Source: Pseudobdellovibrio sp.
GTDB taxonomy: Bacteria > Bdellovibrionota > Bdellovibrionia > Bdellovibrionales > Bdellovibrionaceae
Direction: 5' to 3'
Length of the DNA: 16,729 nucleotides
NCBI GenBank assembly: GCA_025449725.1
Contig: JANWIU010000173.1
Location: forward strand, 1 to 16,729
Of the stretch, positions 1-6,135 are shown piece by piece; within the stretch, counting starts at the first letter, position 1; the number at the start of each line of letters is the position of its first letter. The notes below the pieces were generated by a model. That model worked only from the letters and a program-made list of their open reading frames with translations. It was not told where the DNA came from and ran no database searches. Both the position numbers and the translations under genes were made by a program.

Positions 1-108
1 CAAATATTTTCTCATGCGGACTTTCAATCGGAAATGCGGTTGCATATTGAAGCGCAACTTTGGGTTACGCCAACTGACGCAATGCTCTCTCAAGTAGCAC
101 GTAAATAA
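1..108 (+). CDS. C-terminal fragment of an unidentified protein (5' end outside window)
   Basis: An open frame runs from the first base to a TAA at 106-108 and gives 35 residues, including the stretch MRLHIEAQLWVTP. There is no in-window start with a ribosome site, so the fragment is read as the end of a gene entering from the left. I do not recognise the family. The fragment is mixed polar and hydrophobic, ends in VARK, and shows no membrane segment or known motif. A hairpin followed by T residues at 231-260 is well placed to end its transcript. The coding call rests only on an open frame of 36 codons and its position, so it is tentative. Confidence 0.45.
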   Translation, partial: QIFSHADFQSEMRLHIEAQLWVTPTDAMLSQVARK

Positions 109-230
109 GTTCTAAACTCTTCAGATATGCCCCGCCATTTTTTTCTGTATTGCAATAATTTTCGTGTGTTCCGGCGGCCCCTTCCTAGTTATTCAAGCAA
201 TTCAATTACTTAAAAATTACCGCTAAATCT

Positions 231-260
231 GTGAGGCAGGTTAGTCTCGCCTCACTTTTG
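231..260 (+). terminator. Rho-independent terminator-like hairpin
   Basis: The perfect arms GTGAGGC (231-237) and GCCTCAC (249-255) enclose an 11-nt loop and are followed directly by TTTT and a pyrimidine-rich run (TTTTGCATCTTCTCTTCTT, 256-274). It lies about 120 nt after the stop of the left-edge gene and 110 nt before the histidine kinase start, so it would separate the two transcripts. The T run is short, so efficiency is uncertain. Confidence 0.55.
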
Positions 261-370
261 CATCTTCTCTTCTTGGCTAATTCAGGAAGGTGCTTTTTCT
301 TAAATTGTGGGTTGAGCCATTGAGTTAAAGACGCCAATAGTCGGATAGCTTTTGATAAAAGGAATGGAAA

Positions 371-1543
371 ATGGAAAAGGAAAATAGCAAGCTAACTCCT
401 GGCGCGCGGCTCAAGACAGACAAGAGTTTAGGGACCGAGCGCTCGAAGACAGACAATTTGCTTGAACGCTCTAACAAATCACTTGAAAAAAAAGTCGATG
501 CAAATATCCGGGAAGACCGGCAATCCGCCGATAGCGATCGTGAATTAGATCGCGAGGAAGCGGACAGCAGTGGACCCGTAGAAAAGCAGAATACGGAGAC
601 TGATAAGGCAGATCAAATCGTTGCCACGGAGCGCGCTCAAGCGGATAGCGAAAGACACGAAGAGCGAAAAGGCGAAGATGCGCTTCGCCGTAACGAGCGC
701 GTTAACAAAAGCTTAATCGTCGAGGCATTGCTTGATGCGGAAAGAAAAGTAACTGACTCGGACTTATTTGATGAAAGAGCTGCTGTTGATTCAGAAGCCA
801 AAGAGTTACTAAGGTTGCTTACGGTAGAACAAGCATCACTCGAATCATCGACGGCTAAACTTGCTGACCGAGACCGCTTTATCTCGATAGTCAGTCATGA
901 TCTCAAAAATCCACTTGGGGCAATTATTGGTGCCTCTTGGCTAATCTCTGAACCTATCAAAAAAAACACGGCAAATTTTGATGAAATTTTGAAGTTGGCA
1001 AATATGATCGAGAGACACGCTTCGAGCATGGATCGAATGATCAGCAACCTGCTGGATGTGGGTAGAATTGCTCAGGGGAAGTTGCAGATAAAGAAAAAAG
1101 CGGTCAAAGTCTGCGAGCTTGTTCGTGACTGCAAAGAGTTATTTTCTGGCGCCGCCAAAACAAAGGAGATTTCGATCACTTTTGACGATAGCCGCGGAGA
1201 AGTAGAATTGAACTGCGATTACGACCGTACCATTGAAGTTCTCTCCAATCTTATAGGCAACGCAGTAAAGTTTACGCCTAAGGGCGGTTCAATTGAGGTT
1301 CGGGTAACCAGTTCTGCCTCGTCATCTGTGTTTTCTGTAAAAGATAACGGCCCTGGGATTTCGGACGAAGCGAAGGAGCGAATCTTCGAACAGTTCTCGC
1401 AGTTACAATCTGAAGATCGCACTGGCCTGGGACTCGGGCTTTTCATTGCCAAATGGATAGTTGAAGCGCAGGGGGGCTCCTTATCGGTTTCATCTAAAGT
1501 CGGTGAAGGAGCAATATTTGAGTTTTCTATACCTAAAGTTTGA
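371..1543 (+). CDS. Soluble histidine kinase with hendecad-repeat N-terminus
   Basis: Residues 165-390 form a complete kinase core. The HisKA box has the phospho-acceptor H176 in SIVSHDLKNPLG. The ATPase domain has an N box (NLIGNAVKFTP), a G1 box DNGPG starting at D325, and a G2 box GLGLGL at 352-357. There is no signal peptide, membrane helix, PAS, GAF or receiver domain, so it should be cytoplasmic and pass phosphate to a response regulator encoded elsewhere. Residues 1-150 are extremely charged and carry a recurring unit [E/D]Rxx[T/A/V]D[S/N], often 11 residues apart (R13/R24, R50/R61, R88/R99/R110, R125/R136), which suggests a hendecad coiled coil used for oligomerisation or partner binding. 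The start is the ATG at 371, preceded by AAGGAA at 359-364. No cognate regulator lies next to it. The kinase call is firm; the signal is unknown. Confidence 0.95.
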   Translation: MEKENSKLTPGARLKTDKSLGTERSKTDNLLERSNKSLEKKVDANIREDRQSADSDRELDREEADSSGPVEKQNTETDKADQIVATERAQADSERHEERKGEDALRRNERVNKSLIVEALLDAERKVTDSDLFDERAAVDSEAKELLRLLTVEQASLESSTAKLADRDRFISIVSHDLKNPLGAIIGASWLISEPIKKNTANFDEILKLANMIERHASSMDRMISNLLDVGRIAQGKLQIKKKAVKVCELVRDCKELFSGAAKTKEISITFDDSRGEVELNCDYDRTIEVLSNLIGNAVKFTPKGGSIEVRVTSSASSSVFSVKDNGPGISDEAKERIFEQFSQLQSEDRTGLGLGLFIAKWIVEAQGGSLSVSSKVGEGAIFEFSIPKV

Positions 1544-1554
1544 GAGGTTGTCTT

Positions 1555-1908
1555 TTAAGGAGTTTTGCAAGTCACTTCAACGAAATTGTACATTGTCGTC
1601 GTCGGGCGGGAACCGCCGATCATGATGCTACTGTGACTGCCAATACCGAAGCCCGTACCCACACCGACGGAAGTATCACTTAAGTCACGCGCCTGATATT
1701 CTTTTGTGACCTGATACTCGCCACCACAAAATTCAGTCGCTTTCTTTTTCACTTCTTCGCGGTATTCAGCCTCACGTTCGATGCTGGACGGCGGTGAGTA
1801 GCGTAAAACGGCTTTCTTTTCAGGTGAAATATCTTTACGAACAAACTCGACGCTTACGCAACCGGAGAAAAAAATCAGTAGTAGTAAAATAACAGAGTTA
1901 GTTTTCAT
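1555..1908 (-). CDS. Small hypothetical lipoprotein
   Basis: This protein of 117 residues begins with a short basic N-terminus, a hydrophobic core (VILLLLIFF) and a lipobox FSGC, with the acylated cysteine at about residue 17. It should be cleaved by signal peptidase II and lipid-anchored; V at +2 gives no inner-membrane retention signal. The mature part has an E/K-rich helical stretch, two further cysteines (in FCGGEY and VTCKTP) that could form a disulfide, and a glycine/serine-rich segment (VGVGTGFGIGSHSS). I do not recognise a family. The ATG at 1908 is preceded by AAGGA at good spacing. It converges with the histidine kinase gene, leaving only 11 nt between the stops, and appears monocistronic. 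Confidence 0.85.
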   Translation of the reverse strand: MKTNSVILLLLIFFSGCVSVEFVRKDISPEKKAVLRYSPPSSIEREAEYREEVKKKATEFCGGEYQVTKEYQARDLSDTSVGVGTGFGIGSHSSIMIGGSRPTTTMYNFVEVTCKTP

Positions 1909-1993
1909 ACTGTCCTTAAGTTTAATGTAGCAAGAGTTATTCCATAATCATGGTTGACGCTATGTTAACAAACAATAAAAGTTATAAACCGAA

Positions 1994-2500
1994 TTACTTC
2001 TTAAACGGCATCTTCCCCAAATAATCCTTCTTACCAACCTCAACACCATTATGTCGCAAAATCGAATAAGCCGTCGTGATATGAAAATACAAATTAGGTA
2101 AAGCATGATGTTGCGCAAACTCTTCGCCTGTTAAATATTGCCCTTCCCATCGTGGTTGAGAAATATGACGAGTTGCCGATTCCGCAAAATCCTGTGCTGT
2201 GAATTTTTCTAAATAAGTGATGGTGCTTGCAATGCGCGCTTTTAACTCCGGCAAAGTTTTTTCAGTATCCGCATGCGTAGGCGCCTCTTTACCGGTCAAA
2301 CGAGAGGCCGCTAGTTTTGCCGTATCACAAGCAATCTGGACCTGGCGAATAAAATTAAACTGATCCGGAGCCAGACGTGACTGCAACAATACTTCTGCAT
2401 CAATTTTTTTAGCTGCAGCAAAAACTTCAGCCTTGTCTAAGATCGCATTTAAATTGCTTAGCATTTTGATAAATTGCGGAACTGTAAATTGATATAGCAT
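1994..2500 (-). CDS. DUF1993 family protein (DinB-like fold)
   Basis: This 168-residue protein matches the DUF1993 family along its whole length: the opening YQFTVPQFIKMLSNLNAIL, a central SRLAPDQFNFIRQVQIACD, and a C-terminal FAQHHALPNLYFHITTAYSI followed by LRHNGVEVGKKDYLG. The family is built as a four-helix DinB-like bundle. Histidines in the last third (HHALPNLYFH) resemble the positions used for metal in DinB relatives, but no enzymatic activity is established. It has no signal peptide, so it should be cytosolic. The start ATG at 2500 has an AAAAGGGG stretch upstream. It is divergently placed from the gene at 2659 and shows no operon partner. The family call is confident; the function is unknown. 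Confidence 0.9.
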   Translation of the reverse strand: MLYQFTVPQFIKMLSNLNAILDKAEVFAAAKKIDAEVLLQSRLAPDQFNFIRQVQIACDTAKLAASRLTGKEAPTHADTEKTLPELKARIASTITYLEKFTAQDFAESATRHISQPRWEGQYLTGEEFAQHHALPNLYFHITTAYSILRHNGVEVGKKDYLGKMPFKK

Positions 2501-2658
2501 GAGAAAACCCCTTTTAAGTTAAAACTAATTGTGGTGTTTAAATTATCGATCGATTGTTATTGTGGCAAGTACTCTGTTCGTCCTGAAGGATTTAAACTTG
2601 CAGCCAAATCGTAAATTATAGGGTAGACTAGACCAATAAATTAACAGTTAGGATAAAT

Positions 2659-3078
2659 GTGGATCAAGTCAAAGGCGGTCAAGTGCCAGATCAAGCCAAA
2701 GCCAATCAAGTAATAGATGAGTTGCAAAAATTAACCTTTAAGTCGGTATCATGGATTTATCTTAAAAAAAACGGTGATTACGAAAATCAAATTGCAACAG
2801 CTAGAGAAAACCTGGTTTGGACTCCGTCTAAAGGTGCTGCTGCTATTGCAAAGAAGACTAAATTCGGTGATGGCGTTGATAGAAGCCGGGTCATTCTGGT
2901 TTCTTTAGATAAAAAGTTGGTAGGCCTTTACGATGTGACCACAGCGATTTTGCCCGCTGAAAAAGTAAAATTGAAATTGTATTTAAATTTAGAAGATAAA
3001 GCCTGTGTTCTGCCAAAGGGCAACCCGGCAGGATCTTATTTAACAAAAGATCAGCTGATCAGTCTTTATAGCAGTTAG
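2659..3078 (+). CDS. Hypothetical 139-residue protein
   Basis: I do not recognise a family. The start chosen is GTG at 2659, because AGGA (2650-2653) lies five bases before it and the overlapping ATG at 2657 opens a frame that stops after 19 codons. The product is lysine-rich with no signal peptide or membrane helix. It has a helical opening (QAKANQVIDELQKL), then alternating strands (SVSWIYLKK, RVILVSLDKKLVGLYDV, KVKLKLYLNL), suggesting a small alpha/beta domain, and one cysteine near the end (KACVLPKG). It converges with the UPF0178 gene with 7 nt between the stops, and both stops lie in an inverted repeat. It is probably a real gene given its ribosome site and coding composition, but the function is unknown. 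Confidence 0.75.
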   Translation: MDQVKGGQVPDQAKANQVIDELQKLTFKSVSWIYLKKNGDYENQIATARENLVWTPSKGAAAIAKKTKFGDGVDRSRVILVSLDKKLVGLYDVTTAILPAEKVKLKLYLNLEDKACVLPKGNPAGSYLTKDQLISLYSS

Positions 3079-3107
3079 ATTTTTTTCATTTTTTCTTTAA
3101 AGACTGA
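3059..3107. repeat. 10-bp inverted repeat spanning two convergent stops, T-rich loop
   Basis: The arms TCAGTCTTTA (3059-3068) and TAAAGACTGA (3098-3107) are perfect reverse complements around a 29-nt loop that holds a T-rich run (3080-3098). The repeat spans the stop codons of both the 139-residue protein gene and the UPF0178 gene. It could act as a shared 3' hairpin, but the T tract is in the loop rather than after the stem, so it is not a standard terminator. Confidence 0.4.
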
Positions 3108-3535
3108 ATGACCTGATCCAATTTAGCTAAAAATTGAGAACGGCTTTTTTTATCCATTGGCGCGGGGCCTCCGCGCATTTCGCCCATATGCCTTAAGTTT
3201 TGCATCAGCTCGCGATTAGAAACGGCAGATCCAATGTTATCTTCCGTAAATTCAAAGCCTTTGGGGTTGATGACTCTAGCCATTTTTTTTACGCAGCGGT
3301 CAGCCAAAAGTACATCGGTGGTAATCACAATATCGCGGTTTGTAACTTGTTCGGCAATCCAATCATCGGCAGCATCGAAGCTGCCAGAAACCACTTTCAT
3401 TTCAACTAACGTATCAAGCGGCACTTTTTGATACTGATTTGCAACGACATACACTTTTAATTGATAGCGGGTAGCGACTTTATAAGTTTCATCTTTTACA
3501 GGGCAGGCGTCGGCATCAATATAAATTTGAATCAT
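3086..3535 (-). CDS. yaiI: UPF0178 family protein (YaiI/YqxD)
   Basis: The opening IQIYIDADACPVKDE is the signature of the UPF0178 (DUF188) family, and the rest follows family order: VVANQ, VVSGSFDAADDWIAEQV, DIVITTDVLLADR, then FTEDNIGSAVSNRELMQNLR and a closing GGPAPMDKKSRSQFLAKLD. At 149 residues it has the usual length. The fold is related to PIN/NYN-type nuclease domains, with acidic residues D7 and D9 and the later DD and TTD positions forming the likely metal pocket; biochemical function is not established. It is cytosolic. The ATG at 3535 fits the conserved N-terminus. It converges with the gene at 2659 and is otherwise isolated. Confidence 0.92.
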   Translation of the reverse strand: MIQIYIDADACPVKDETYKVATRYQLKVYVVANQYQKVPLDTLVEMKVVSGSFDAADDWIAEQVTNRDIVITTDVLLADRCVKKMARVINPKGFEFTEDNIGSAVSNRELMQNLRHMGEMRGGPAPMDKKSRSQFLAKLDQVIQSLKKK

Positions 3536-3622
3536 TGCAATAGAATGTCAGCGTTATCATTAAATCCCAATGAATAACTCACGGCAAAAAGCCATTGGAA
3601 TAGCCCCTGCAGTAGACCTTAA

Positions 3623-3651
3623 TTGCTAACTGAAAAAAGCTAAGCTAACAC
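3623..3651 (+). promoter_or_regulatory. Possible sigma-70 type promoter of the exported hydrolase-like gene
   Basis: TTGCTA (3623-3628) and TAACAC (3646-3651) are separated by 17 bp and lie 24 bp before the GTG start at 3675, with AGGAGA (3665-3670) between. The match to TTGACA/TATAAT is partial, so this is a reasonable guess only. Confidence 0.35.
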
Positions 3652-3674
3652 TGATACCCGGCACAGGAGACAGA

Positions 3675-4301
3675 GTGAGAACCCTTTTCGCATTTTTTGG
3701 CGCATTGTTAATGTCTTCGACACTTTTTGCTGCCGAGAACTGCCCGCAAATTCAAGGGAACACAATTGTCTTTGGTGGTCTGGGATCAGAAACCGCGGAT
3801 ATGATGCGTTGTTATCCGAAGTACTTGGCGCTTTCCCATAAAGAGGGTGCGGCCCTTGTTGACTGTATTGCCAAGAAAATCAATTCAAGCGGGGGCCAGA
3901 AGTTTGTAATTGCCGGGCATTCTTCCGGAGCGGCAGACGCAGAGCGATTGGCGTTACAGGTAAAAGACAAATTCAAAGTGAGACTGGTTTTGCTTGAAGG
4001 CTTCGCCTATAAATTGAATCAGCGTGCCGGAGTAAATACCACTTGTTGGTACGCGCAGAATACGAAGCAAAAAATAAGAGGCTTCAATGCGCCATCAATG
4101 CTTAACCCTGAAGTTTGCCCACAGCCTGCGAAGGCCTTTGAGGCTGACTGGTGCAATACCGAAATATGTCTTCACTTAGCGAACGTGAATCTTAACGTAC
4201 CTGCGGATCTTACCAGGCAAACCGTCATAAGGGACGGGCTTGCAAACTGTCGCGGAAATGATGCGTGGATGGAAGAAAATTTAGTTTGGCTAAACCAGTA
4301 A
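3675..4301 (+). CDS. Exported alpha/beta-hydrolase-like protein
   Basis: A signal peptide is clear: MRT, then a hydrophobic stretch ending LFAA before ENCPQ (cleavage about residue 20). The mature protein contains a nucleophile-elbow sequence AGHSSGA (G81-H-S83-S-G85) after a strand (KFVIA), typical of serine hydrolases of the alpha/beta fold; S83 is the likely nucleophile and H167 (CLHLAN) a candidate histidine. The acid residue cannot be assigned safely. The mature part has eight cysteines, an even number consistent with disulfides in an exported protein. At 208 residues it is short for the fold, so the cap is minimal. The start is GTG at 3675 with AGGAGA four bases upstream. Substrate is unknown; esterase or thioesterase action is inference. 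Confidence 0.75.
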   Translation: MRTLFAFFGALLMSSTLFAAENCPQIQGNTIVFGGLGSETADMMRCYPKYLALSHKEGAALVDCIAKKINSSGGQKFVIAGHSSGAADAERLALQVKDKFKVRLVLLEGFAYKLNQRAGVNTTCWYAQNTKQKIRGFNAPSMLNPEVCPQPAKAFEADWCNTEICLHLANVNLNVPADLTRQTVIRDGLANCRGNDAWMEENLVWLNQ

Positions 4302-4345
4302 AAAGATTCATTGAGTAAAGCTGCTTCCGGGAAAGGAAAAAGGTT

Positions 4346-4750
4346 ATGCATAAAGGATCTTGTCTTTGTAAAGCTGTAACATTTCAAATCGAAGGCAACT
4401 TACCGCCGGCAAGTGCATGCCATTGTACAATTTGCAGGAAACACACGGGCCACTATGAAGCGGGTGTTGACGTTGACAGATCGCGACTGAAAATATCCGG
4501 CGCATCGAATGTGACGTGGTATCAGTCATCAGAAAAGGCACGCCGTGGATTTTGCACAACTTGCGGTTCGGTTTTGTTTTTCGATCCTACAAATGCGGAC
4601 TGGATCGGTGTTTCAATGGGTGCTTTTGATGGGCCGACAAACACAAAGTTAGAAAGACATATCTTTGTAGGCGATAAGGGTGATTACTACGAACTTAATG
4701 ACGGCGCACAACAATATGTTCTTTACCCTGGAGCAGAAAAACCTAAGTAG
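4346..4750 (+). CDS. GFA/CENP-V family zinc-binding protein
   Basis: This 134-residue protein carries the full cysteine set of the GFA family: C6-x-C8, C25-H-C27-x-x-C30 and C70-x-x-C73-G. These bind two zinc ions, one structural and one at the active site. Family members include a protein from Paracoccus once described as speeding formation of S-hydroxymethylglutathione, but for most members, including this one, the reaction is unknown. No signal peptide is present, so it is cytosolic. The start ATG at 4346 is preceded by AAGG-rich sequence. It is 44 nt after the exported hydrolase-like gene on the same strand, and its last 28 nt overlap the 3' end of the converging acetyltransferase gene. 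Confidence 0.93.
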   Translation: MHKGSCLCKAVTFQIEGNLPPASACHCTICRKHTGHYEAGVDVDRSRLKISGASNVTWYQSSEKARRGFCTTCGSVLFFDPTNADWIGVSMGAFDGPTNTKLERHIFVGDKGDYYELNDGAQQYVLYPGAEKPK

Positions 4751-5265
4751 GGCTTCTTCAACGCCGTCGGCCTATCCGGCTGTTGCAACTTCATTTGCCA
4801 CCAACCCACATCCCACCATTTCTCATGCTTGTAACCAATGTCTTCAAACTGGCCGATCTTTTTAAACCCCATAGATTCATGTAGCTTTACACTGCCTTCA
4901 TTTGGAAGGGCGATGCCTGCAAACGCATTGACCGCACCTTGCTCTTTCAACAATTGAAATAATTTTTCATAAAGTTTTCGGCCAATGCCTTGTCGATGAA
5001 AGTTGGTATCTAGATAAACCGAAACTTCTACGCTCCAAGCGTAAGCGCAACGGCTGCGGTGGGCGCTGGCATAGGCATAGCCCACAACCACACCTTCGCT
5101 TTCGAAAACCAGCCACGGAAACTTTTCTGTGATCTCAGTAATACGATTTTTCATCTCTTCTATGGTCGGCACCTCGGTTTCAAAAGAAATCGCCGTACCT
5201 TGAACGTAGGGGGCATAGATTTCAACTATTCGAGCCGCATCATTTTGAGTTATTGATCTAAGCAA
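4723..5265 (-). CDS. GNAT N-acetyltransferase, phosphinothricin/methionine sulfoximine acetyltransferase-like
   Basis: This is a single GNAT domain of 180 residues, close in layout to the Pat/YncA group: an opening RSITQNDAARIVEIYAPYV, then SFETEVPTIEEM, a central WSVEVSVYLDTNFHRQGIG containing the acetyl-CoA loop (R91-Q-G-I-G-R96), then LPNEGSVKLHESMGF and KWWDVGWW. Members acetylate the amino group of phosphinothricin, methionine sulfoximine or related amino acids, or of some L-amino acids; the substrate here cannot be told from sequence. The start is TTG at 5265: an in-frame TAG lies three codons upstream, and AGGA is nine bases away, so no other start is possible. The 18-residue C-terminal tail after the domain is unusual and lies over the GFA stop. 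Cytosolic. Confidence 0.92.
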   Translation of the reverse strand: MLRSITQNDAARIVEIYAPYVQGTAISFETEVPTIEEMKNRITEITEKFPWLVFESEGVVVGYAYASAHRSRCAYAWSVEVSVYLDTNFHRQGIGRKLYEKLFQLLKEQGAVNAFAGIALPNEGSVKLHESMGFKKIGQFEDIGYKHEKWWDVGWWQMKLQQPDRPTALKKPYLGFSAPG

Positions 5266-5433
5266 AGCGCTCTATCCTTTTGTTAGGTTTGTATTCGTCA
5301 GTTACGGAAATTCTCATTCTGAAACACTCAGATCAAAGTAAACGCAGTTAAATAAATTTTCAATTTTTTTGTGACCGTATTAGTGCCGCACCCGTACTTA
5401 CATACAAGAACGCAATAAACCAAGGGGGAAGAA

Positions 5434-5583
5434 ATGAAACAAGAATTAGGAAACTGGATCAAGATATCAATAATTTTATCGATTCTTTTTGTAGCGGCAG
5501 TTAAAGCCACGGAATTAACTTCTGACGTTACTACTCAAGTCGGGCACGAAGCTCAATCTTCAATCGTAATGAACATTAAATAG
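5434..5583 (+). CDS. Secreted micropeptide upstream of PilZ gene
   Basis: A 49-codon frame from ATG 5434 to TAG 5581-5583 is preceded by a very strong ribosome site (AAGGGGGAAGAA). The product has a charged N-terminus (MKQELGNWIK), a hydrophobic core (ISIILSILFVAAV) and an A-x-A-like cut region (VKA before TEL, residues 23-25), giving a predicted mature peptide of 24 mostly polar residues that starts TELTSDVTTQVGHE. It has no cysteine and no lipobox. The next gene, a PilZ protein, starts 12 nt later with its own AAGGAT, so both are likely on one mRNA. An alternative is that the hydrophobic part stays as a membrane anchor. I do not recognise a family; coding status is supported by the ribosome site and signal-peptide pattern. 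Confidence 0.7.
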   Translation: MKQELGNWIKISIILSILFVAAVKATELTSDVTTQVGHEAQSSIVMNIK

Positions 5584-5595
5584 TAAGGATAAAAT

Positions 5596-6039
5596 ATGAA
5601 ACACATTTCACACAGCAAACCTTTCGAAGCTTTAATGGAAGATGCAAATCAAGCTAATGGCAAAAAGTTTGAATTCAAATTTAACAAAATGTTGCAATCT
5701 AATAACTCCCGCAAAGACAATCGTAAGCAGGCAACAGGTGTAGCTTACTTTTATGATAAAAACGGTGACCTCTTAGGAAAATCTGAATTAGCAGATGTCA
5801 GTTCAACCGGGGCACGTGTAAAAACTTCGGATTTAGAATTACAACCGGGATCTCAAGTAACAGTTATTATTGTTAGTTCCGGTACTCAATTTGACCAAAT
5901 TATTTGTACTATCCGATGGATAGCCGATGTGGATGTTAAATTGAAATGCAGACAAATGGGTATTGAGTTCGCGACTATTGCACCGGCCTTTAAAGAGAAG
6001 TTCACTCGGTTCATGGGCTTGAAGCAAGTAAGTGCATAA
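5596..6039 (+). CDS. PilZ domain c-di-GMP-binding protein
   Basis: This 147-residue single-domain protein carries both c-di-GMP motifs: RxxxR at R39-K-D-N-R43 and DxSxxG at D67-V-S69-S-T-G72. The remaining strands fit the PilZ barrel (GSQVTVIIV, FDQIICTIRWIADV, RQMGIEFATI), with a C-terminal helix (FKEKFTRFMG). Residues 1-35 are an unassigned N-terminal extension. With both motifs intact it should bind c-di-GMP and act as a cytosolic effector. It has no membrane segment. The start ATG at 5596 has AAGGAT nine bases upstream and lies 12 nt after the micropeptide stop, which suggests co-transcription. The target process (motility, adhesion or other) cannot be read from the sequence. Confidence 0.93.
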   Translation: MKHISHSKPFEALMEDANQANGKKFEFKFNKMLQSNNSRKDNRKQATGVAYFYDKNGDLLGKSELADVSSTGARVKTSDLELQPGSQVTVIIVSSGTQFDQIICTIRWIADVDVKLKCRQMGIEFATIAPAFKEKFTRFMGLKQVSA

Positions 6040-6065
6040 ACGTAAGTCTTAGTAAGCACGAATTT

Positions 6066-6080
6066 GGTCGGTCAACGACC
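6066..6080. repeat. Short perfect inverted repeat upstream of the sigma factor promoter
   Basis: GGTCG (6066-6070) and CGACC (6076-6080) flank GTCAA. The repeat is centred about 61 bp before the predicted transcription start of the sigma/NrsF operon and 27 bp after the PilZ stop. No T run follows, so a terminator is unlikely; a regulator site is possible, but five-base arms are weak evidence. Confidence 0.3.
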
Positions 6081-6099
6081 TGGACTAAATGAAATTTAA

Positions 6100-6127
6100 T
6101 TGAAAAACGAAAGTGACGGCCTACAAT
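6100..6127 (+). promoter_or_regulatory. Sigma-70 type promoter for the sigma/NrsF operon
   Basis: TTGAAA (6100-6105), a 16-bp spacer and TACAAT (6122-6127) are a good match to the housekeeping consensus. The expected start point is near 6134, only about two bases before the ATG at 6136, and no clear Shine-Dalgarno sequence precedes that ATG, so the transcript may be leaderless or nearly so. Confidence 0.5.
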
Positions 6128-6135
6128 GAAGTCAT

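Noticed and set aside
126..212. 28-codon frame in the gap before the histidine kinase
   Set aside because: No ribosome site, no recognisable composition, and it ends just before the terminator hairpin; chance frame more likely.
326..347. FliA-like promoter (TAAAG then GTCGGATA) before the histidine kinase
   Set aside because: The gap between the elements is about 10 bases instead of the usual 15, and the -10 part differs from GCCGATAA at several places.
2563..2578. Sigma-54 type site starting TGGCA
   Set aside because: Ten bases after GG the sequence is GT, not GC, and the rest of the -12 element does not match.
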